Positions 1-5,550 of a stretch of DNA of 5,550 bases are shown in pieces. The notes below the pieces were generated by a model. The model saw nothing but the letters and a program-made list of their open reading frames with translations, did not search any database and had not been told where the DNA came from. A program made the position numbers and the translations under genes. How positions within the stretch are numbered: position 1 is the stretch's first letter; every line of letters starts with the position of its first letter. This DNA comes from Verrucomicrobiota bacterium (GTDB lineage Bacteria > Verrucomicrobiota > Verrucomicrobiia > Opitutales > UBA953). The stretch covers positions 1 through 5,550 of the forward strand of contig RFRI01000110.1 in NCBI GenBank assembly GCA_009924535.1, written 5' to 3'.

Positions 1-303
1 GTCGAAGAGGCCCAGCGCCTACTCTCCGGCCCTAATCCGCCATTACTCATCGATGTCCGCGAGACGGACGAGTACGCCGTCTGCCGGATCGAGGGCTCCC
101 GGCTCATCCCCATGAACACCGTGCCCACGCGTCTGGCAGAGATTCCGCAGGACGTGCCGGTGCTGGTCCAGTGCCACCATGGCGGCCGGAGCATGAAGGT
201 CACCCAGTTCCTGCGGTCCAAGGGCTATGCCCATGTCAGCAACGTCAAAGGCGGCATCGCCGCCTGGTCGATCAAGGTCGACCCCAAGGTCCCGCGCTAC
301 TGA
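1..303 (+). CDS. Rhodanese-like domain protein (5' end cut by the window edge)
   Basis: This is the C-terminal 100 residues of a rhodanese domain, open from base 1 to a TGA at 301-303. Visible landmarks are the LLIDVRE strand-turn near the start (residues 15-21 of the visible part), the sequence IEGSRLIPM, the active-site loop CHHGGRS with its catalytic cysteine at visible residue 58 (codon 172-174), and the GGIAAW motif near the end. Rhodaneses carry sulfane sulfur as a persulfide on this cysteine and pass it to acceptors. The tail VDPKVPRY resembles the end of MoeB/ThiF-type adenylyltransferases that carry a C-terminal rhodanese domain, but small free-standing rhodaneses of about 105-110 residues end the same way. 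The start lies outside the window, so the two cannot be told apart. Internal ATGs such as the one at 112 fall inside the domain and are not credible starts. The product is probably cytoplasmic, since no membrane segment is visible. Confidence 0.9.
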   Translation, partial: VEEAQRLLSGPNPPLLIDVRETDEYAVCRIEGSRLIPMNTVPTRLAEIPQDVPVLVQCHHGGRSMKVTQFLRSKGYAHVSNVKGGIAAWSIKVDPKVPRY

Positions 304-315
304 GCGAGACTAGGC

Positions 316-342
316 TTGCCGACACCCGCCCGCTGTTATTTT
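316..342 (+). promoter_or_regulatory. Possible promoter for the Pal-like gene
   Basis: The 54-bp gap between the rhodanese stop and the lipoprotein start contains TTGCCG (316-321), similar to a -35 box, and an AT-rich patch, TTATTTTAT (336-344), that stands out from the GC-rich surroundings. TATTTT at 337-342 would be a -10 box after a 15-bp spacer; a shifted TTTTAT at 339-344 gives 17 bp but matches the consensus less well. Transcription from here would leave a very short leader before the ATG at 358. No purine-rich ribosome binding site is visible just upstream of that ATG. This is a pattern match only, and the gene could instead be read through from the rhodanese gene. Confidence 0.3.
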
Positions 343-357
343 ATCCCCGTTCTCACC

Positions 358-978
358 ATGAAGCGTTTCACCTTCCTTCTCGCCATCGCCGCCCTGAGCG
401 TCGGTTGCACCTCTCGCATTCCCTCAGGCTTCAACCCGCTCGACCGTCCGACCGGCGGCAACGGTGGTCCTGACTCCATCGATACCCGTTCGGCCAACGC
501 CCGTCGTGATGCCCTCGCCGCCGCCATCCTCGCCGGCAATATCCCGCAGGAGGCCATCCTCGCCACCGTCTACTTCGACTTCGACAAGTACACCGTCTCG
601 GCCGCCGAGCGCAGCAAGATCGACGCCGTCGCCGGTCGCGTGAAGGCTACCGACGTCATCATCGCCGGTTACACCGACCATTTCGGCACCGAAGAGTATA
701 ATCTCGGTCTTTCCGATCGCCGCGCCCAGTCCGTCCGCGAGTACCTCGTCAAGCTCGGCGCCAACCAGGCCAAGTCCGAGATCATGGCCCTGGGTTCTCA
801 GCATGCCGATAAGAACGCCGCCGGCCGCCAGTCCGGTGCCAAGGACCGCAAGGCTGTGATTGTCGACGTCAACTACTCCGGTCCGGTTTCCGCCGCTCCG
901 GCTGCCAAGCAGGCTGTCCGTCCGGCCGCTGCTCCGGCCGCCACGGGTGCCGCTCCGGCCCCGGTCACCGCGCTCTGA
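358..978 (+). CDS. pal: Peptidoglycan-associated lipoprotein, OmpA C-terminal domain family (Pal-like)
   Basis: A 206-residue lipoprotein expected to sit in the outer membrane and hold peptidoglycan non-covalently, as Pal does in the Tol-Pal system. The ATG at 358 is chosen because it gives a classic signal: MKRF, a hydrophobic stretch at residues 6-15, then LSVGC with the lipidated cysteine at residue 17. An upstream TTG at 316 would bury this signal behind 14 extra residues. After a Gly/Pro/Ser-rich linker (18-50) comes the OmpA-like domain (about 66-171), opening with VYFDFDKYTV. It contains GYTDHFGTEEYN and LSDRRAQSV. D107 and R122 correspond, with the expected 15-residue spacing, to the pair that grips diaminopimelate in this family. 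The last 30 residues (177-206) are an Ala/Pro-rich tail that most Pal proteins lack. A strong terminator follows directly. No tol genes are in the window, so assignment to Tol-Pal rather than to another OmpA-type lipoprotein role is inferred. Confidence 0.92.
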   Translation: MKRFTFLLAIAALSVGCTSRIPSGFNPLDRPTGGNGGPDSIDTRSANARRDALAAAILAGNIPQEAILATVYFDFDKYTVSAAERSKIDAVAGRVKATDVIIAGYTDHFGTEEYNLGLSDRRAQSVREYLVKLGANQAKSEIMALGSQHADKNAAGRQSGAKDRKAVIVDVNYSGPVSAAPAAKQAVRPAAAPAATGAAPAPVTAL

Positions 979-997
979 GTCTTCGCATTCTGAAAGC

Positions 998-1026
998 AAA
1001 AGGCCCGCCTTCCGGCGGGCCTTTTT
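998..1026. terminator. Rho-independent terminator, probably bidirectional
   Basis: The perfect 8-bp inverted repeat GGCCCGCC (1002-1009) and GGCGGGCC (1014-1021) encloses a TTCC loop. It is flanked by AAAA (998-1001) and TTTTT (1022-1026), which extend pairing to 12 bp. The T-run serves the plus-strand Pal-like gene, which stops 19 bp before the hairpin. The A-run reads as T on the minus strand and can serve the DsbD-type gene ending at 1046. The position between two convergent genes supports use in both directions. Confidence 0.88.
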
Positions 1027-1045
1027 GTTGTCGAGTGTCCGCGGC

Positions 1046-3076
1046 TTACGGCAGCGTGGCGAAGAGGTAGGCCAGCGTGCCGACGAAGAGCGCTCCCGCC
1101 ACCAGCTTAGCCGTCAGGCGTTCGTTATCCGTGCGATGCAGCGCGCCCCAGCGGCCGAGGATCCAGCAGGAAGTGGCGATGAGCGCGAGGCCAAGGGAGG
1201 CGTCGCGTACCCACGCGGCGTCTTCCACCAGCGCGTTGAGCACCCAGAGCAGGTAGAGGGCGTAGGCAAAGAGAGGGAAGGACATGCCTTGCTTGAGCGA
1301 CTCCATCCATTCGCCCGGTCGCGGCAGCATCGCGGCCAGTCGGGGGAAGAGGGAGAGCAGCAGGTAGGGCAGCGCCATGCCGAGGCCGATCACGACGAAG
1401 AAGAGCAGCGTCTCTCCCGTGGAGCGTTCCTTGTCCAAGGCGAAGCCGAGCGCGGCGCCGAGGCCGGGTGCGGTGCAGGGCGTAGCCACGACGGTGGCGA
1501 GGACTCCGGAAAGGAAGGTCGCGACGCGGCCGTCGCCGTCACCCGCCGAGACGCCTCCGAGACCCACGCCGATCTCGAAGACGCCGGCGAGGCTAAGTCC
1601 AAGCACGATCATGAGCACGCAGGTCCCGAGCACGAAGCCGGGCGACTGCATCTGGAAGCCCCAGCCGACGGAGTTGCCGCCCGATTTGAGCCCGACGATC
1701 AGCAGCGCGAGCGCGAGGAAGCTGGCGACCACGCCGGTGGAATAAAGGAGTCCGTTGAGGACGACCGTGCGGCGGGCGGCGCCGGCTTCCTTGGCGAAGC
1801 CGAGGACCTTGAGCCCGATCATCGGGAAGACGCACGGCATGAGGTTGAGCAGCACGCCGCCGCCGAAGGCGAGCAGCAGCCAGAAGCCGAAGGCATGCGT
1901 CGTCGTCTCGGCCTGATAGGCCTTGCCCGCGGAGACGGCCTTGAGGGCCGCGATCACTTCCGTCCCGGTGAGCGCTTCGGAGAGGACGGCGGGCGGCTGC
2001 CCGGCCTTGAGGATGACGTTGAGCGGGATGCCGGTGCGGCCGTACTTGCGGAGCTCGTCGGCGATGACGGCGTCCTTCTTCGTCCAATCGGCCTTGAGCA
2101 GCACGACGCCGGAAGTCATCAGCGCCGCCGCGACATCGTCCTGCTTATAGACGCGCTTGTTGACCTGGCACGTGGCGCACCAGCGGGCGGTGAAGTCGAC
2201 GTAGGCGATCTTGCCGTCGGCGAGAGCCTTGGCCTGCGCCTGCGGGGTCCAGGGGAGCCATTCGAGACCGCCGGCGTGCGGCAGGGCGGTTTCTACCGCC
2301 GCTGATTTCACGGCAGCCGCCCCGAGTTGGACGTTGATGTCGACGAAGCCGCCGTCTTCGGCACGGGTCGTGAAATTCAGCGGGCCCGAAGCGAGCGTCT
2401 CCGTGGCGTCCTTCAGTTCGAACGTCAGCTTACCGTCGGCTTTCTTCTGCAGGGCCGTGGCGTTAGGCGTGACGAAATTGCGTTCGGGGAACCAGACGTC
2501 GCCTAGTTTGCGGTCAGCAGGCAAGGCGACCGTCAGCGTCTTGCCATCGCTGGAGCCTGTGGTCGAGATCACCTTGCGGAAATGAGGGTATAGTTTCTGG
2601 TCGTATTGATAAGCCGTGTTGCCGGGGCCGACCTTCAGGGTCAGCGCGACGAGGGTGTCGTGCGGCCAGCATCCCTTATCGTCGCACTCGAGCCATTCCG
2701 CCTTGCCCTTGAGCACGATCGGGCCGGTCGCGCCGGCGGGTACGGCGACTTCCATCAGGATGAGCGTCTCGTTTTCGTAGACGAAATTCATGACGCCGGC
2801 CTGGTCGAGGAGCTTAGGTCCGGGCCAGATGAAGGCGCCGACTTCCGCGCCGGACTTTTCGGTCCATTCCACCGTCGGCGAGGCGCCGGCATCGCCGGGG
2901 TTCTTCCAGTAGATGTGGAAATGGGGGTCGCAGCGGTAGCGGAGGGCCACGAGGGCCTTTTCGCCGGCACGGACATCGGGCGTCAGGTTGACCAGGTCGA
3001 CCTTGGTGCGGGCGGCGGCGCCCAGGTCCCCGAGGAGGGCGAACAGCGAGAGCAGACCGAGGGCGAGGAGTCTCAT
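1046..3076 (-). CDS. DsbD/ScsB-type thiol:disulfide interchange protein with thioredoxin domain ahead of the membrane domain
   Basis: A 676-residue inner-membrane protein of the DsbD family, which moves electrons from cytoplasmic thioredoxin across the membrane to reduce periplasmic disulfide proteins. The start at 3076 gives a signal peptide (residues 1-22, cleavage near GAAA), and AAGG lies 7 nt upstream. Domain order: an N-terminal periplasmic domain (about 24-150) with YWKNPGDAG, typical of ScsB-like alpha domains, and a cysteine pair C131/C136; a further beta-rich region (about 155-265); a thioredoxin domain (about 270-385) with WCATC (C300/C303) and a cis-proline context GIP at P351; then eight predicted membrane segments (about 394-673) with C415 in NLMPCVFP and C534 in ATPCTAPG, the two conserved cysteines of the DsbD membrane domain. 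All three redox pairs are therefore present. In E. coli DsbD the thioredoxin domain follows the membrane domain, whereas here it precedes it and the protein ends just after the last segment. It is the last gene of the minus-strand cluster, 50 bp after its neighbour. Membership in the family is near certain; the natural partner is unknown, so I give no symbol. Confidence 0.95.
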   Translation of the reverse strand: MRLLALGLLSLFALLGDLGAAARTKVDLVNLTPDVRAGEKALVALRYRCDPHFHIYWKNPGDAGASPTVEWTEKSGAEVGAFIWPGPKLLDQAGVMNFVYENETLILMEVAVPAGATGPIVLKGKAEWLECDDKGCWPHDTLVALTLKVGPGNTAYQYDQKLYPHFRKVISTTGSSDGKTLTVALPADRKLGDVWFPERNFVTPNATALQKKADGKLTFELKDATETLASGPLNFTTRAEDGGFVDINVQLGAAAVKSAAVETALPHAGGLEWLPWTPQAQAKALADGKIAYVDFTARWCATCQVNKRVYKQDDVAAALMTSGVVLLKADWTKKDAVIADELRKYGRTGIPLNVILKAGQPPAVLSEALTGTEVIAALKAVSAGKAYQAETTTHAFGFWLLLAFGGGVLLNLMPCVFPMIGLKVLGFAKEAGAARRTVVLNGLLYSTGVVASFLALALLIVGLKSGGNSVGWGFQMQSPGFVLGTCVLMIVLGLSLAGVFEIGVGLGGVSAGDGDGRVATFLSGVLATVVATPCTAPGLGAALGFALDKERSTGETLLFFVVIGLGMALPYLLLSLFPRLAAMLPRPGEWMESLKQGMSFPLFAYALYLLWVLNALVEDAAWVRDASLGLALIATSCWILGRWGALHRTDNERLTAKLVAGALFVGTLAYLFATLP

Positions 3077-3126
3077 GCGGCTACCTTGGGCTTAAACCCG
3101 ACAGGAAGCAAGGCGTCGGAGGCGCC

Positions 3127-4515
3127 TCAGGGGACCAGGTGGCAGGGCAGCAGGGCCGCATCGCTCATCCCGTGGATGATCTTCTTATCCGCCGGGCAGA
3201 ACGTCGAAAGGATGCCGGAAAGTTCGACCGTGTCGTTATCGACGAAGTAGTAGGGGCAGAGGCGGACGCGTCCGTCGGCGGGGACGACTGACCCGTCGTC
3301 GGCGTACACCGGGTGGGTCAGGCGCGACGGCTTGTGGTATTCCTGCATCACGTGGAACGTCTCGTTGTCGGGGTTCAGCGCGTTCTCGATGGCCTCGAGC
3401 CATTCGTCGCGGGAGACATCGCTGCCGAGGGTCACCGAGCGGGCGCCCCAGGCCGTCTCGTGGAAGCCGCTGGCCTTGATGATCAGGTTGCGTTCGCGTT
3501 GGGAGGCTTCGGCGAGCTCGGTCCACTCGCGGATCGGACGGCCGGCGAAGCCCGGGGCGTGCAGGACGGCCGTCGGCGGCAATTCCGTCTTTTCCATGAT
3601 CCACGTCTTGGGCACGATGCGGAACAGCGCCTCGTGGTGGTCTTCGGGGAGGTTTTCTTTCCAGAATTCCGCAAGCTGCGGATGATGGAGCAGGGCGAGG
3701 CCGAGCTTCTCTTCCTGGAACGCCTTCATCGGGGGCGTCAGCATCAGCGTGCCGGCTTCGACCGCGTTGAAGATGCCGTCGGCGCCCTTCACGTTGGCGA
3801 GGTCGAAGAGCTCGAAGAAACGGTAGAGGATGTCGACGCGGCGCGGCGCGCCGTCGACCGGGATATAGGAGCCGTCGCCCATCTGCATGATCTGGGCGGG
3901 AGCGACGAGGTGGACGTCATGCCCGAGGGTGCGGAGCTTTTCGCCGAGCCACTCGAATTCCGGGCGATAGGTCGCGGCTTCGTCGCTGACGACGATCGCG
4001 ACGAGCGGGAATTTCTCCTTCGGCGTGAGGCGGGCGAGCGAGGCCATGAACCGGTCGGGCATGCTGTTCGCTCCGATGACGCGGGGGAAGTCCTCGGCGT
4101 AGACCTCGTTGAGGTAGGCCGTGAGACCGACGCCGCCCGGAACGCTGTCCAGCTCGGTCATCGTGAAACCTTGGTCGGTGATCAGCAGGTCGGGTCGAAG
4201 CACGACGGGGGACTGGCCTTTGACGGCGCGATGGCGGCCATGCGCGATGAGGCCCGCGGGCTTGTAACGGTCCAGGTATTCGGCGACCCACGGCGCGTAG
4301 ACCTCGCGGTTGCGGAGGATCTTCTTGTTCGTGAAGGAACGTACGTAGAGTCTTTCGAGCGCGCGGTGATAGCTGAGGCAGGCCGACCCGATGCGCTTGA
4401 GGTCGCGCAGCTGCGCTTCCGTGATGGGCCACGGCTCCGGCGAAAGCTTCCAGATCTTCTCCGCGAAGAGCGGGGTATCGAGGAGCTTCTGGCGCAGGGT
4501 GTCCCGGGTGGGCAT
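3127..4515 (-). CDS. Uncharacterised conserved-looking protein with ATP-grasp-like features
   Basis: A soluble 462-residue protein with no signal peptide or membrane segment, probably cytoplasmic. I do not recognise a named family. Several stretches resemble the ATP-grasp fold of carboxylate-amine ligases such as glutathione or glutathionylspermidine synthases. TELDSVPGGVG (120-130) recalls the acidic/glycine motif of the glutathionylspermidine-synthase-like group. VDILYRFFELFD (227-238), followed by AGTLMLTPP (254-262) and EEK (268-270), is laid out like the pre-ATP-grasp region. LIIKAS (344-349), with K347 and GFHETAWGARSV after it, would be the ATP-binding lysine and glycine loop. VMQEYHKPS (389-397) would be the hinge, and VRLCPYYFVDND (417-428) the later strand bearing metal ligands. 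This is motif-level similarity only, and the substrate is unknown. The start ATG at 4515 lies 15 bp after the prfB stop without a clear Shine-Dalgarno sequence, suggesting cotranscription and perhaps translational coupling. The frame is real: it is long, fills the space between two known genes on their strand, and encodes an ordinary globular composition. Confidence 0.9.
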   Translation of the reverse strand: MPTRDTLRQKLLDTPLFAEKIWKLSPEPWPITEAQLRDLKRIGSACLSYHRALERLYVRSFTNKKILRNREVYAPWVAEYLDRYKPAGLIAHGRHRAVKGQSPVVLRPDLLITDQGFTMTELDSVPGGVGLTAYLNEVYAEDFPRVIGANSMPDRFMASLARLTPKEKFPLVAIVVSDEAATYRPEFEWLGEKLRTLGHDVHLVAPAQIMQMGDGSYIPVDGAPRRVDILYRFFELFDLANVKGADGIFNAVEAGTLMLTPPMKAFQEEKLGLALLHHPQLAEFWKENLPEDHHEALFRIVPKTWIMEKTELPPTAVLHAPGFAGRPIREWTELAEASQRERNLIIKASGFHETAWGARSVTLGSDVSRDEWLEAIENALNPDNETFHVMQEYHKPSRLTHPVYADDGSVVPADGRVRLCPYYFVDNDTVELSGILSTFCPADKKIIHGMSDAALLPCHLVP

Positions 4516-4530
4516 GAGGGCGGCGAGGAC

Positions 4531-5550
4531 TTAGTCCTCGATCTTGATATCCTTGTTGCGCGTGCGCGGTCCGCCGGCGCGCAGCCAGCCGTTGATGAAC
4601 GCGTCGATGTCGCCGTCCATGACCGCCTGGATGTTGCCCGTCTCGACGCCGGTGCGGAGGTCCTTCACCATCTGGTAAGGCTGGAAGACGTAGGAACGGA
4701 TCTGGTTGCCCCAGCCGATGTCGCCTTTCTCGCCGTAATACTTCTCCATCTCGGCGCGCTTGTCGTCGATGGTCTTCTCGTAGATGCGGGCGCGCAGGAT
4801 CTTCATCGCGAGGGCGCGGTTCTTGACCTGGGAGCGTTCGCGTTGGCAGGCCACGACGATGCCCGTCGGGATGTGCGTGAGGCGGACCGCGGACTCGGTC
4901 TTGTTGACGTGCTGGCCGCCCTTGCCGCTGGAGCGGTAGACGTCGACGCGCAGGTCGGCTTCGTTGACCTCGACATCGATGTCGTCGTCGATTTCCGCGA
5001 CCACGTCGACGGACGCGAAGGAGGTGTGGCGGCGGGCGTTGGCGTCGAAGGGCGAGATGCGGACGAGGCGATGGACGCCGCGCTCGGCCTTGACGTAGCC
5101 GTAGGCGTTGGGGCCTTCGAGGCGGAAGGTGGCCTGGCTGATCCCGGCGCCTTCGCCTTCGGCGATGTCTTCGACCTCGATCTTGAAGCCGCGACGTTCG
5201 GCCCAGCGCGTGTACATGCGGTAGAGCAGGTCGGCCCAGTCGTTGGATTCCGTGCCGCCGGCGCCGGCCTTGACGGTGACGATGGCGTTGGAGCGGTCGT
5301 GCAGGCCGGAGAGGAACGAGGCGATCTCGAGTTCGGAGACGGCGGCGAGCAGGTCGGTGCCGAGCTTGCGGAGTTCCTCGACTTCGGCGTCGGCCGTGCC
5401 GTCCGGGGATTCCGTGATCAGTTCGGCGAGGGTCTTGGCGTCGTCGATCTGGCGGCGGAAGGCGACCTGGGGGGCGACGATGTTCTTGTGGCCGTTGCAC
5501 TCCGAGATCACCTTCTGGGCGGCCTTCTGGCTGTCCCAGAAATTCTGCGC
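4531..5550 (-). CDS. prfB: Peptide chain release factor 2 (5' end cut by the window edge)
   Basis: The visible 339 residues cover nearly all of RF2, which recognises UGA and UAA stop codons in the ribosomal A site and triggers hydrolysis of peptidyl-tRNA. The tripeptide SPF (visible residues 166-168, codons at 5047-5055) is the RF2 stop-codon recognition motif and rules out RF1. The catalytic GGQ lies in SSGKGGQHVNKTESAVR (codons at 4912-4920). Other landmarks are AGAGGTESNDWADLLYRMY, GVHRLVR, RRHTSFASV and SDIGWG-like GDIGWGNQIRSYV. The frame stays open to base 5550; the residues before the in-frame GTG at 5509-5511 (NFWDSQKAAQK) match the coiled N-terminal domain of RF2, so that GTG is not the true start. 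About 30-40 N-terminal residues are missing, including the place where many prfB genes carry a programmed +1 frameshift. The C-terminus runs about 13 residues beyond the E. coli protein, ending RTRNKDIKIED. It stops at TAA and is the first visible gene of the minus-strand cluster. Confidence 0.97.
   Translation of the reverse strand, partial: AQNFWDSQKAAQKVISECNGHKNIVAPQVAFRRQIDDAKTLAELITESPDGTADAEVEELRKLGTDLLAAVSELEIASFLSGLHDRSNAIVTVKAGAGGTESNDWADLLYRMYTRWAERRGFKIEVEDIAEGEGAGISQATFRLEGPNAYGYVKAERGVHRLVRISPFDANARRHTSFASVDVVAEIDDDIDVEVNEADLRVDVYRSSGKGGQHVNKTESAVRLTHIPTGIVVACQRERSQVKNRALAMKILRARIYEKTIDDKRAEMEKYYGEKGDIGWGNQIRSYVFQPYQMVKDLRTGVETGNIQAVMDGDIDAFINGWLRAGGPRTRNKDIKIED

Noticed and set aside
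424..999. Minus-strand open frame (191 codons) opposite the Pal-like gene
   Set aside because: Its Gly/Asp/Val-rich, repetitive composition mirrors the C-ending codons of the real lipoprotein gene, and it would run through the terminator.
860..2305. Long plus-strand open frame (481 codons) overlapping the Pal-like 3' end and running antisense to the DsbD-type gene
   Set aside because: Its translation is low-complexity and rich in Arg, Glu, Gly and His, as expected for a shadow of GC-rich coding DNA. It crosses the terminator, and the minus-strand gene has clear domains and catalytic motifs.
3077..3126. Possible terminator or regulatory hairpin between the ATP-grasp-like gene and the DsbD-type gene (GGGCTTAAACCC at 3088-3099)
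   Set aside because: The repeat is imperfect, leaves no room for a loop and has no T-run, so it does not support a break in the transcription unit.
3917..5500. Long minus-strand open frame (527 codons) spanning prfB and the ATP-grasp-like gene
   Set aside because: It is an out-of-frame reading of two genes, dominated by Arg, Pro and His with no domain, while the proper frames give RF2 and a globular protein.
5509..5511. GTG as the start of prfB
   Set aside because: The frame stays open upstream to the window edge and the residues there (NFWDSQKAAQK) match the RF2 N-terminal domain, so the start lies outside.

Overview
The window is GC-rich chromosomal DNA from a Gram-negative bacterium. An outer-membrane Pal/OmpA-type lipoprotein and a periplasm-facing DsbD-type reductant transporter both require a two-membrane envelope. 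The rhodanese active-site loop CHHGGRS and the overall protein style would fit the Verrucomicrobiota/PVC group. That placement is a weak inference, because there is no rRNA or other decisive marker here.

Layout. Positions 1-978 are on the plus strand: the 3' end of a rhodanese domain gene (1-303), a 54-bp gap, then a Pal-like lipoprotein (358-978). A strong hairpin at 998-1026 lies between the two converging gene sets and looks able to terminate both. Positions 1046-5550 are on the minus strand and read right to left: prfB (peptide chain release factor 2, 5' end outside the window), an uncharacterised 462-residue protein with ATP-grasp-like features 15 bp downstream, and after a further 50 bp a 676-residue DsbD/ScsB-type membrane protein. 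The tight spacing suggests one transcription unit whose promoter lies beyond the right edge. Coding density is high and no gene-free stretch exceeds 70 bp.

How the genes relate. The left half concerns sulfur transfer or thiol chemistry (rhodanese) and envelope anchoring (Pal). The right half combines translation termination, an orphan probable ligase-fold protein, and delivery of cytoplasmic electrons to periplasmic disulfides. No shared pathway is evident. The most notable points are the domain order of the DsbD-type protein, whose thioredoxin domain precedes the membrane domain instead of following it, and the uncharacterised ATP-grasp-like gene. I see no mobile element, CRISPR array, tRNA, rRNA or defence system.
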